Shown piece by piece: positions 34,144-42,689 of a DNA stretch of 64,000 bases. A program made the position numbers and the translations under genes. Below the pieces are notes generated by a model, which saw only the letters and a program-made list of their open reading frames with translations, did not search any database and had not been told where the DNA came from. Within the stretch, counting starts at the first letter, position 1. Every line of letters starts with the position of its first letter. The stretch lies in contig NZ_JBGCCH010000015.1 of the NCBI RefSeq assembly GCF_041261205.1, positions 124,001-188,000 on the forward strand. Direction: 5' to 3'. Source of the DNA: Catenulispora sp. MAP5-51. GTDB taxonomy: Bacteria > Actinomycetota > Actinomycetes > Streptomycetales > Catenulisporaceae.

Positions 34144-34548
34144 TCAGCAGTCGCGCAGCAGCGGCGACTGGTTCAGCAGCTGAGAACGAACAGAGGTGAA
34201 CCGGCTGTACACCTCGGAGTCCGCGGACGTCCCCGCGGGGAAGACCGCGACCCGGTGGCAGTTCTGGAACGCCAGCCTGACCCCGAAGTGCCGTTCCAGG
34301 CAGCCGCGGATGGCGTCGCTGGCCAGCGCCCGCAGCAGCTGACCGCGGGCCTGCTCGTCCGGCGGCGGCGTGGTGTTGTCCACGAAGCCGGTCCCGTCCG
34401 CGCCGTCGACGTGCAGCCGGGTCGACAGGTCGCTGACCATCAGCCACGCGTAGGGCAGCGAGTCCCGGACGCACTCGGCGAACTGCTCGTCGGTCACCTC
34501 GCCGCGCTCGGCGGCGTCAAGCAGATCCGGGGAAACATCGAGGGACAT
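34144..34548 (-). CDS. SCO5389-family protein of unknown function
   Basis: The 134-residue protein matches, as I recall it, the Streptomyces SCO5389 family throughout: MSLDVSPDLL at the start, LPYAWLMVSDL, TPPPDEQARGQLLRALASDAIRGCLERHFGVRLAFQNCHRVAVF and SQLLNQSPLLRDC at the end. The function is unknown. ATG 34548 with GAGGAG nine bases upstream is preferred over a start 48 bases earlier. It is divergent from the STAND regulator. Confidence 0.85.
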   Translation of the reverse strand: MSLDVSPDLLDAAERGEVTDEQFAECVRDSLPYAWLMVSDLSTRLHVDGADGTGFVDNTTPPPDEQARGQLLRALASDAIRGCLERHFGVRLAFQNCHRVAVFPAGTSADSEVYSRFTSVRSQLLNQSPLLRDC

Positions 34549-34657
34549 ATCAGAGGACTCCTCCCGGTAGGGGATACACCTAGAGGCATGGCCCAACCCG
34601 GAGGTCTTCTAACCTGTCGGGGCGAAGGGCTTTCAAAGCGACATCAGCACACGACTG

Positions 34658-37276
34658 ATGTCCAACGTCTTTCCACCATCGCCCTGCGGAGCTGGGGCGG
34701 ATACCCTTCAGGCGCACAAGCTGTCGAAGGACGCGCACCCCGGGAGGAGCGCGGCGGACCAGAGTCGGGATGGCGACGTGGACGAGGCCCAGAGCGCTCC
34801 GCCGGATCCGCGCGCGCTGCTGGCCGCCGAGTTGCTGGCGGTGCAGGAGGCCACGGGGCTCAGCCTCAAGGAGTTGGAACGGGTCACGCACGTCAGCGAC
34901 TCGTCCTTGTCCCGTTACCTGGCCGGCCGCTCGGTGCCGCCGTGGACGGTGGTGCAGGCGATGAGCCGTCTGGCCCGCCGAGATCCCGACGGACTGCGCA
35001 CAGCGTGGGCGGCGGCACGCGGCGCGCGGCTGAACGTCCCGCGTGGTGCCGCCGGTGTCGGCGGCGGCGTCGGCGGTCGCGGTGGCGGCGTCGGTGGTGC
35101 GGCCGCGTGGGAGCGCGACGACCTCCCGCGCGCCCCCCTCGGCTTCGTCGGACGCGGTCCGGAACTGGCGACGCTGGTGACGACGCCCGGGGTCTGGGTC
35201 GTGGACGGCATGGCGGGGGTCGGCAAGAGCACGCTGGCGGTCCGTGCCGCGCGGACCCTGGCCGAGGCCGAGCGTCGCAGAACCCTGTATCTCGACCTCC
35301 ACGGCCACACCTCGCACCGTGCGCCAATGGCGCCGAGTGACGCGCTGGCGGCGCTGCTGACCGCGATCGGCGTGCCGGACAAACGTATTCCGGAGGATCC
35401 GGACCTGCGAGCGGCGCTGTGGCGGGGCGAGGCGGCGCGGCGGACGCCGGTGGTCGTGCTCGACGACGCCATGGACTCCGCGCAGGTGCGTCCGCTGCTG
35501 CCGGGGGCGGCGGACGCCGTGGTCCTGGTGACGAGCCGGCGGCGGTTGCTGTCGCTGGATGGCGCGCGGTCGCTGACGCTGGCGGTGCCCTCGCTGCCGG
35601 AGTGCCGCGAGTTGGTGGACGTGATCGCCGGGCCGCAGCGCCGGGCGGCCGAACCGGAGGCCGTGGACGCGATCATCGAGGCGTGCGGCCGCCTGCCGCT
35701 GGCGGTGCAGTTGTGCGCGGCGCGGCTGCGGCACCGGCCGGCGTGGAGCGCGGCCTTCCTGGCCGAGCGGCTGCGCCGCGAGAATCGGCGGCGCCGCGAA
35801 CTGGCGGCGGACGGCGGCGGCGTGGACGCGGCACTGGCGTTGTCAGTGGCGCACCTGACGGACACCGAGCGCTCGGGGTTCGCACTACTGGGATCGCTGC
35901 CGGGTCCGGAGTTCGACGCGTACGCCGCCGCCGCGCTGCTCGACGCGCATCCGGCCGACGCCGAGGATCTGTCGCAGACGCTGGTGGACGCGCACTTGCT
36001 CGACGAGTCGGCGGCCGGGCGCTACCGGCTGCACGACCTGACGCGCGACCACGCCCGGGCCATGGGGGAACCGGCGCGCGCGGCGGCCGAGCGGCGTCTT
36101 GTGGACTACTACATCGCCGCGGCGGCCGCGGCCTCGACGGCGTTCGATCCGTACGGCGCGAGCCGGATCGGCCTGATCCAGCCGGCCCTGCCCGACGGCC
36201 GGCTGCCGGAATTCGTGGACGCCGCAGAAGGCGGAGCCTGGTTCGAGGAGAACCTGCCGACCCTGATCCACCTGTCCGGGACCGCCCTCGACGAACGATC
36301 GCTGGCACTGCTCCGCAACAGCGTGTGCTTCCTCTGGACGAGCAGCCGGCCCGCCGCCATGACCGCACTGGGCCGCCTCGCCCGGACCGGCACCCGCTCC
36401 CCCGGCATGGAACAAGACCACGCCTGGGCCGCGCGCATGCTGGGCATCGCATCCCAGATCGCGGGCCGCCCCGAGGAAGCCATCGAGCACTACGAGACCG
36501 CGCTGATCGGTGCCGGGGACGCCCTGCGCGCCACCCTGATCGGCGCCTTGGCCCTCACCGCCACATCCCTGTGGCGCCTGGCCGACGCCCGCAAATACGG
36601 CGAACAGGCTGTGGCCTACTTCCGCGCCAACCCCGACCTCCACCACCTGGGCCTGGCCCTGACGAACCTGGGCGAGATCGCCAACCGCCAACACCACCCG
36701 GAAGAAGCCATCGCCCTGGCCACCGAAGCCCTCGCCCTCTTCGAGCGCGGCGGCTACGAAACCGGACGCAGCGCGGCCCTGATCGTCCTCGGCGACGCGA
36801 AGCGCGCCACCAACCGCCCCCACCAAGCACTGGACCACTACCGGGCCGCACTCCACGCGGCCGAGGAACAGGGTTACCTCGACGGCACCGGCCGCTCCCT
36901 CCAGGGCCTGGCCATCAGCCACCGCGACCTGGCCGACTTCACCCAAGCCCTGCGCTATCACGACCGTCTCGACAAACTCCTCACCGACGTCGACATCGCC
37001 CACGCCGACATCCCGGAATCCCTGAACGAACGCGCCCGCACCGAACTCGCCGCCGGCCGGGACGAGGAGGCCGAAGCATCCGCCGAGCGCGCCCTGACCC
37101 TCGCCCTGGAACTCCACAACCCGTACGAGGAAGCTCGCGCGTCAATGCTCCTCGCGAAGTTCGCGACGCTGCACGACCAGCCGGACAGGGCGCAGGAGCT
37201 GACGCGCCGGGCGAAGGAGATCTGGGCGGCGCTCGGGATCTCGGCTCGGGGTGGAGCGTCGGAATCAGAGGCCTGA
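34658..37276 (+). CDS. STAND-type regulator: HTH, NB-ARC ATPase and TPR domains
   Basis: The 872-residue protein has an XRE-like helix-turn-helix (about 50-105, TGLSLKELERVTHVSDSSLSRYLAGRSVP), a Gly/Val-rich hinge, and an NB-ARC module with Walker A GMAGVGKST, an LYLDLHGH strand, VVVLDDAMD as Walker B and GRLPLAVQL in the GxP motif. TPR-like repeats follow (about 560-860). Such AfsR/SARP-like STAND proteins sense a ligand or partner through the repeats, oligomerise with ATP and control transcription of secondary-metabolism or stress genes. The ATG at 34658 has no clear ribosome-binding site; GTG 34778 is an alternative start. No obvious target cluster is adjacent. Confidence 0.88.
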   Translation: MSNVFPPSPCGAGADTLQAHKLSKDAHPGRSAADQSRDGDVDEAQSAPPDPRALLAAELLAVQEATGLSLKELERVTHVSDSSLSRYLAGRSVPPWTVVQAMSRLARRDPDGLRTAWAAARGARLNVPRGAAGVGGGVGGRGGGVGGAAAWERDDLPRAPLGFVGRGPELATLVTTPGVWVVDGMAGVGKSTLAVRAARTLAEAERRRTLYLDLHGHTSHRAPMAPSDALAALLTAIGVPDKRIPEDPDLRAALWRGEAARRTPVVVLDDAMDSAQVRPLLPGAADAVVLVTSRRRLLSLDGARSLTLAVPSLPECRELVDVIAGPQRRAAEPEAVDAIIEACGRLPLAVQLCAARLRHRPAWSAAFLAERLRRENRRRRELAADGGGVDAALALSVAHLTDTERSGFALLGSLPGPEFDAYAAAALLDAHPADAEDLSQTLVDAHLLDESAAGRYRLHDLTRDHARAMGEPARAAAERRLVDYYIAAAAAASTAFDPYGASRIGLIQPALPDGRLPEFVDAAEGGAWFEENLPTLIHLSGTALDERSLALLRNSVCFLWTSSRPAAMTALGRLARTGTRSPGMEQDHAWAARMLGIASQIAGRPEEAIEHYETALIGAGDALRATLIGALALTATSLWRLADARKYGEQAVAYFRANPDLHHLGLALTNLGEIANRQHHPEEAIALATEALALFERGGYETGRSAALIVLGDAKRATNRPHQALDHYRAALHAAEEQGYLDGTGRSLQGLAISHRDLADFTQALRYHDRLDKLLTDVDIAHADIPESLNERARTELAAGRDEEAEASAERALTLALELHNPYEEARASMLLAKFATLHDQPDRAQELTRRAKEIWAALGISARGGASESEA

Positions 37277-37383
37277 GGCGGGGGGCCAACGCGACCGGCG
37301 ACCGGCGATCCGCCACGTCAGTGGCGCATCCCCAGCCGCCGGCCCTCAGCCCTCCCCACCTCCGGGCTGCTGTCCCCCGCCCC

Positions 37384-37653
37384 TCAAGCGATCCGGCGCA
37401 CCTCGGCCACCAGCGCGTCGAGCTCCGCGGTGACCGAGGCGGCGCCGGCCGCGAGGCGTTCCCCCGCCGCGGTCAGGGTGACGCCGCGGGAGCCGCGCAG
37501 CAGGAGTGGGACTCCGAGGGTCTTCTCCAGTTGGCGGATCTGCTCTGAGAGCGTCTGCTGGGACATGAACAGGCGGCGGGCCGCGCCGCTGATGCTGCGC
37601 TCGCGGGCCACGGCCAGGAAGGACCTGAGCAGGCGCACGTCGGGCGTTTGCAT
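37384..37653 (-). CDS. LysR-type HTH domain without effector domain
   Basis: The 89-residue frame is a complete LysR DNA-binding domain (LLRSFLAVARERSISGAARRLFMSQQTLSEQIRQLEKTLGVPLLLRGSRGVTLTAAGE) with the linker helix, then stops. No sequence resembling the roughly 200-residue ligand-binding domain follows before the STAND gene end. It may be a decayed LysR gene or a free-standing HTH regulator. It begins 36 bases after the DUF6528 stop and is probably cotranscribed with it. Confidence 0.75.
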   Translation of the reverse strand: MQTPDVRLLRSFLAVARERSISGAARRLFMSQQTLSEQIRQLEKTLGVPLLLRGSRGVTLTAAGERLAAGAASVTAELDALVAEVRRIA

Positions 37654-37689
37654 GGCAGGTCGTCCGTCAGGGGCTGTCGGTGGCGATCA

Positions 37690-38658
37690 TCAGTGATAGC
37701 CGACAGCGTGGAGGCGGGCTTTGTAGAACTCCGCTCCGTAGGACAGGCCCCGGGTGAAGGAGGTCGCGCCTGCCGCGTTGAAGAACTGCACGTCCGGGTT
37801 CACCCAGTTGCGGGTGTCGCCGTGGTAGGTCTTGCCGGTGCTCTGCACCCAGAAGGCCTCGCCGGAGGAGTGCTGGCTGAAGGACTTCACCGCGTGGTTG
37901 GCGTGGACCGTGCTCACCGCGTGGGTGGTCTTGTTGATGGAGACCACCGCGGTGCTGTGGCTGACCAGCAGGATTCCGCTGTCCTTGTACGAGGCGTCCA
38001 GGCTGTGGCCGAGGTTGCTCGCGCCGATCGAGACGTCGACCCCGCCGGTCAGGCGGGTGTCGCGATAGGTGCCGCTGACCGCGTAGGAGGTCGCCTTGCC
38101 CTGGCCGACCGCCCAGAGGCGGCTGTGGACGTCGTCGTAACACAGGCCGTGCGCGCCGGGGAAGCTGATGGTCTGCACCAGGGCCAGCGTGCTCGGGTCG
38201 CTGATCGCGGTCGGCCCGTAGACGTGCAGGTAGCCGCCGGAGGAGGCGGCGACGACGGCGCCGATGTTCGGGATCCGCTCGATCGCGTGCGGGTTGGAGC
38301 CCGGGGTGGCGTGCCACAACAGGCTGCCGGTGCCCTGGGTGCCCGAGGCGTTCTTGTCGATGATCCCGACGTTGCCCCCGGAGGCCGCGACCAGTGCCAC
38401 CTCGCCGAACTGCGCGGTGCTGCGGAACTTCACGTCCGACAGGTTCGACCAGTCGCCCCCGCCCGGCGACCACACCCACTGCGGCGAGGTCCAGCCCGCC
38501 GCCGAGGAGTAGATCTGTATCTGGTTCCGGTACTGCTCGCACACAGCGACGTCGTAGCTCGCGGCGGCCTGGGCCGACCCCTCGGCCGACCACATCGTGG
38601 CCGGCACGGCCACGGCCGCCGCCGCCCCCGCGAGCAGAGTCCTTCTGCTGAGTTGCAT
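37690..38658 (-). CDS. Tat-exported DUF6528-family protein (beta-propeller-like)
   Basis: The 322-residue protein begins with a twin-arginine signal (SRRTLLAGAAAAVAVPA, cleavage near residue 32). The mature part has repeated W/G-rich strands (WSPGGGDWSNLSDVKF, LLWHATPGSNPHAIERIPN, GAHGLCYDDVHSRLWAVGQG), the appearance of a seven-bladed propeller in the DUF6528 family of unknown function. GGAG lies five bases before ATG 38658; a GTG twelve bases earlier is less likely. It is followed by the LysR HTH gene. Confidence 0.8.
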   Translation of the reverse strand: MQLSRRTLLAGAAAAVAVPATMWSAEGSAQAAASYDVAVCEQYRNQIQIYSSAAGWTSPQWVWSPGGGDWSNLSDVKFRSTAQFGEVALVAASGGNVGIIDKNASGTQGTGSLLWHATPGSNPHAIERIPNIGAVVAASSGGYLHVYGPTAISDPSTLALVQTISFPGAHGLCYDDVHSRLWAVGQGKATSYAVSGTYRDTRLTGGVDVSIGASNLGHSLDASYKDSGILLVSHSTAVVSINKTTHAVSTVHANHAVKSFSQHSSGEAFWVQSTGKTYHGDTRNWVNPDVQFFNAAGATSFTRGLSYGAEFYKARLHAVGYH

Positions 38659-38814
38659 CTTCGCTCCCACCGTGTGGAACCATCTCGGGTTCTGTTAGGG
38701 CAATATCCTGATTCACCACCCCGGCCGGAGCCAAGGAAGTGGGACGAAAACGGGACGGGGACGAGGCAGCGCGACGGCCGCGGGAAACCCCGTCCCCGCG
38801 GCCGTCGGAGCTCC

Positions 38815-38882
38815 GGATCAGTGCGCTGTCAGGATCAGTGCGCTGTCAGGATCAGTGCACTGTCAGGATCAGTGCGCTGTCA
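38815..38882. repeat. 17-bp tandem repeat, four copies, spanning the stop codon of the lectin-protein gene
   Basis: Four copies of GGATCAGTGCGCTGTCA, one with a single substitution, lie head to tail. The minus-strand gene ends inside the fourth, so its stop codon and flanks are repeated downstream in its 3' untranslated region. Confidence 0.95.
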
Positions 38883-41800
38883 GGCTCTGCCACACGACGA
38901 GCCCGGCACTGCTGACCACGACCAGATTGCCGGTCGCCAGCAGCTGCAGCGACTCCCCCGTCCCGGACGTCCCGGCGGACCACGTCACCGTCCCACCGGT
39001 GGCCTTGCTGTAGACCGCGAGGTTCCCGTCGGTCCCCAGGACCAGGTACGCGGCGGGGTTCCCGCCGGTGCCGAACGTCTTGAGCACCGTGCCGGTCGCG
39101 GTGTCCGTCAGGCTGAGCACACCGTCGTCCAGCCGCACCGTGGTCTTGGCGTTGGACCACGCCGCGCCGTTCGCGTGCAGGGTCTGCCCCTCGGCGACGG
39201 TGATCGACCCGGAAGCCGTACCGGTGTCGCCGATGGCCTGCGGATCTCCAAAGGTCGCCAGCCCGCTGGAAGCCGCCCCGCCGGCCCAGTCGTCCACGAT
39301 GCCGTCCCCGGTCACGGCGATCACGTCCGGCTGTCCGGTCCCGTGCAGATCGGCGGTGTAGACCGCCGGGTACTGCGCGCCGGGAATCGCAGTGACCTGA
39401 GTCCCCGTCGGCGTGACGCCCGCCGGGACGCTCAGCACCGTCCCGGACGCACCGGTCGGCGTGCCGAGGTTCACCGGGTAGCCGGCCGCGTCGAAGGTGA
39501 TCGGGTACTGCCGCAGCGTCCCGGAGGCGTCCCGCGTCCAGATCACGTGCTGCCCGCCGACGACGCCCGGACCGAGCACCGTCACGCCGTCCCAGCCGCT
39601 CGTGCCCAGCTGGATCGCCGTCCCGACGAAGTCCTGCATCGTCTGCCCCTGGTAGTACCACAGGGCGCCGTTCTCCACGGTGAGCAAGCCCGGCGCGCCG
39701 TTGTCGATCCCGGCCACCGGGTCGCCGGCGTACAGGTCGCCCGGCGCCACGACCTGGGTCACCGTGCTCCAGTCCGTGTCGTCGTACCCCGCGCAGGAGC
39801 CGGTCGACGTCGTGAAGCACGCGGTGGTCGTGCTCGCGTCCCCGGCCGAGCTGTCGTTCTCCTCGTCGGAGAGCACGCCGGCCTTGGTGACGTTCACGAC
39901 GTCCGCCGGGTCGGCGAAGTTGCCCCCGGTGGCGCTGCGGCTGTTCTTGTCCAGGTACAGGTTGTGGTTCGCGGTGTCGTAGGCCCACAGGTCGTCGACG
40001 GCGCCGTTGGTGAAGGACCCGTTGTGCGTGTACAGGTACGCCGACCACGGCGAGGTTCCGTCCGGACTGGTCGCCGGCGCCGCCAGCGGCACCGCCGCCG
40101 CGCCGGGACCGGCGTTCCCCGCGTACTCGACCAGGTTCCCGCCGCTGTCGGTGGCGACCAGGTCCGGCACGCCGTCACCGGAGACGTCCCCGGCGCTCAC
40201 CTTCGCCGCCGGGTTCCAGGGAACGTAGAACGAGTAAGCACTCTGCGCCGAAACGTTCCCGGCGTTGTCCGTGGCCTGCGAGTAGAGCGTGTGCACGCCC
40301 CACTGCGGCGTGGTGAAGCTCAGCGTCGCAGAGCCCGAAGTCGCCGCCGCGAACGTCGCGCCGGAGGCCGGGACCGGGGTGTCGAAGGAGTAGTCGAAGC
40401 CGCGCAGCCCGGACGCCGTCCCGGCAGCCGGCGCGGGGTCGGTCGAAGCCAGGGTGAGGCTGCCGGCCTGGCCGGTGGTGAGCGTCGGCGTCTGCCCGCT
40501 GTCCAGCGACGGGAAGCTCGCCGAGGTGGTCGCCGGATCGTCCGGCGCGGTCTTGTCGACCCGGAACGCGCACGTCCCGGTCTGCGCCGACGACAAGTAC
40601 TGGTCGGAGGTGTGCAGCGACCAGTCGTACTCGTTGCCGTCGGCCAGCGTCGGCGTGTTCACGCTGACTGTGCCGCCGTTCTTGACGTACCCGGAGGAGT
40701 TCGTCGTGGTCTTGACGCCCGTGGTCGCGTCGGTGATCGAGTAGATCCCGTACATCTCCGCCGCGGCGACGGAACTGGCCGCCTTCGCGGACAGCGTCGC
40801 GACCGTCTTGCCGCCGAGGTTCGTGATCCCGAGCCAGCCCGGCGCCGACGTGCTGCCGCACGGCGCCGCGGTCCCGCCGGTCAGGACCGGGGTCGGGGAG
40901 GCGGTCAGGGCGCTCGGCGTGCCGGGCGTGAGGTCGTAGGTGGTGACCAGCACCGCGGTGGACCGGTTGAACCGCTCCAGGCTGCTGCTGGCGCTCTCAT
41001 AGCCGTACAGCCCGACGCTCAGACTGCCCACGCCCTGCGAGGCGAAGTACGAGATCGGACCGGTGATCGAGAAGTCGACCGGCACGCCGCCGCCGCACTG
41101 CGTGCCCAGGGAGTTCCCGTTCGTCTTCACGCTGCGCGTGGACATCGGGTTCGGGACCGAGGCGTTGCTGTCGCGGGCCGGCTGGTTGCCGTAGTCCGTG
41201 CTGCTCCCGAACGGACCGGTCCAGGCCAGGGCGACCGTGTACGTGGCCTGGCCGCAGCTGTCGTAGGCCGAGTAGTCCGAGGTGATCTTGAAGTCGGAGG
41301 TGAGCACATGCGTGCTCTTCGACAGTCCCGACAGGCTCAGCAACAGCAGGCTGCGCTCGATGCCGATACAGCCGGAGAACTCGTTGTAGCCCACGCCCAG
41401 ATCGGTGATCGTGTTGTAGTTCGACGTGCCCGAGCAGCCGGACTGGACCTCGTCGGAGTCCAGGATCCCGGGCGAGGTGCTCGGCGCGCTCCAGGTCGGG
41501 TCGACGTAGAGCGGATACGCCGGGGCGGCGGAACCGGACCCGGAACCCGAAGCGGATGACAACCGCGAGAAGTCGGAGTCCAAAGCGATGCCGGTCGCGG
41601 TCGGCGTCGCCTTCAGCGCCGCGCTGTGCGCACGCCGGCCCGGACCGGACGCGCTGGACACCGGAGCGTCGGTGGCCAGCGGATCGGTGTCGGCACCGGC
41701 GGTTCGGGGCGCGGTGGCCGTCGCCGAGTCCCACATCGCGGCGGTCGGCGCGGACATGATCGCCGCCCCGGTCACGCTGTCCACGGCGTGCAGTTTGCCG

Positions 41801-42519
41801 CCCGGATCGGCCTGCAGGCGCAAGCCGGTCAGGCTGGTCTGGAACGACAGGTGCGCGGCCCGCGCCGCGGCTGCCGCGTCGTGGACGGTGAAGACCTCGC
41901 TGAACCCGCCTTCCCGGTCCACGGTCACGGTCAGGTCGATGCCCGGGTAGATCTCCGCATAGGTCGCGCTCGCGCCGTTCAGCGCCGGAGCCGGGAGGGC
42001 GACCGGCAAGGACAGCGCCATCGCGTGTCCGGCGTGGTCCGCGACCCGGATGACCGGGCCGGAGCCGCCGCCGGACAGCGTGAGGCTGTCCGCCGTCGCG
42101 ACCGGGCTCAGCGTGCCGTCGGCGGCGCGCCGCAGCGTGGGATCCAGTGCGACCCAGTGCCCGGCGGCGTCCTTCGTCCTGGCCGGTTCGGTATCGGTGG
42201 CCACGGTGTAGGTGCCGTCTGCGTTCGCGGTCGTGGTGGAGGTCTCGGTCGTCAGGGCCCCGACGGCGACGGCTTTGCCGGAGACGCGCGCCTGGAGCGA
42301 GGCGGCGGCCAGCGGATCGGCGGCGGCCGCGGCGCCGTGGGGGGTGGCCGCGGTCGACGAGGGTCCGGTACCGCCGGCCGCCGGCCCGGCGAAGGGCATG
42401 CCGGTACCGGCTGCGGCGACGCTCGGCATCGCCACCGCGGCGGAACAGACCGCCGCGGTGACCAGGCTTGCCAACCGGCGCCGGGGTTTGCTTGCATGAG
42501 GGGCGGAGCGAGTCAGCAC
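38869..42519 (-). CDS. Large secreted protein with FG-GAP-type repeats and a C-terminal bulb-type lectin domain
   Basis: The 1216-residue protein has a Sec signal (RRRLASLVTAAVCSAAVAMPSVAAA, about 12-38). The N-terminal region (about 80-260) is of the type found in front of DNRLRE and RHS proteins, followed by DNRLRE-like and Ig-like parts. Calcium-loop repeats of the FG-GAP/VCBS kind (DVSGDGVPDLVATDSGGN) follow, then a B-lectin domain (about 1090-1210, GQTLHANGAAWS, LVLGTDGNLAVYS, LLATGNLVVVS) that in other proteins binds mannose. GTG 42519 has AGGAG eight bases upstream. It is divergent from the RHS gene and is probably a partner at the cell surface. Confidence 0.82.
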   Translation of the reverse strand: MLTRSAPHASKPRRRLASLVTAAVCSAAVAMPSVAAAGTGMPFAGPAAGGTGPSSTAATPHGAAAAADPLAAASLQARVSGKAVAVGALTTETSTTTANADGTYTVATDTEPARTKDAAGHWVALDPTLRRAADGTLSPVATADSLTLSGGGSGPVIRVADHAGHAMALSLPVALPAPALNGASATYAEIYPGIDLTVTVDREGGFSEVFTVHDAAAAARAAHLSFQTSLTGLRLQADPGGKLHAVDSVTGAAIMSAPTAAMWDSATATAPRTAGADTDPLATDAPVSSASGPGRRAHSAALKATPTATGIALDSDFSRLSSASGSGSGSAAPAYPLYVDPTWSAPSTSPGILDSDEVQSGCSGTSNYNTITDLGVGYNEFSGCIGIERSLLLLSLSGLSKSTHVLTSDFKITSDYSAYDSCGQATYTVALAWTGPFGSSTDYGNQPARDSNASVPNPMSTRSVKTNGNSLGTQCGGGVPVDFSITGPISYFASQGVGSLSVGLYGYESASSSLERFNRSTAVLVTTYDLTPGTPSALTASPTPVLTGGTAAPCGSTSAPGWLGITNLGGKTVATLSAKAASSVAAAEMYGIYSITDATTGVKTTTNSSGYVKNGGTVSVNTPTLADGNEYDWSLHTSDQYLSSAQTGTCAFRVDKTAPDDPATTSASFPSLDSGQTPTLTTGQAGSLTLASTDPAPAAGTASGLRGFDYSFDTPVPASGATFAAATSGSATLSFTTPQWGVHTLYSQATDNAGNVSAQSAYSFYVPWNPAAKVSAGDVSGDGVPDLVATDSGGNLVEYAGNAGPGAAAVPLAAPATSPDGTSPWSAYLYTHNGSFTNGAVDDLWAYDTANHNLYLDKNSRSATGGNFADPADVVNVTKAGVLSDEENDSSAGDASTTTACFTTSTGSCAGYDDTDWSTVTQVVAPGDLYAGDPVAGIDNGAPGLLTVENGALWYYQGQTMQDFVGTAIQLGTSGWDGVTVLGPGVVGGQHVIWTRDASGTLRQYPITFDAAGYPVNLGTPTGASGTVLSVPAGVTPTGTQVTAIPGAQYPAVYTADLHGTGQPDVIAVTGDGIVDDWAGGAASSGLATFGDPQAIGDTGTASGSITVAEGQTLHANGAAWSNAKTTVRLDDGVLSLTDTATGTVLKTFGTGGNPAAYLVLGTDGNLAVYSKATGGTVTWSAGTSGTGESLQLLATGNLVVVSSAGLVVWQSLTAH

Positions 42520-42689
42520 TCTAGTAACTCCTGGTCGGATGAGGTTGGGACTTCCTCGGATCAGGCCTGGACGATAGTCAGCGCGCGCCTGGAGCCACCA
42601 GGAGTCGGGCCACAGAAAGATCCTGTGGCTGCCGCGCGAACCGATCGCCCGGGTCGTCCCCACCCCTTTTCCGAACCAGGGAGTGACCC

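Noticed and set aside
38815-38882. Possible CRISPR array
   Set aside because: The four 17-bp units are directly adjacent with no spacers, and no cas genes are present; it is a plain tandem repeat.
37648-41559. A 1303-codon open frame on the plus strand antisense to the DUF6528 and lectin-protein genes
   Set aside because: It is Arg/Val/Gly-rich with no recognisable domain and crosses two genes that have signal peptides and known folds on the other strand.
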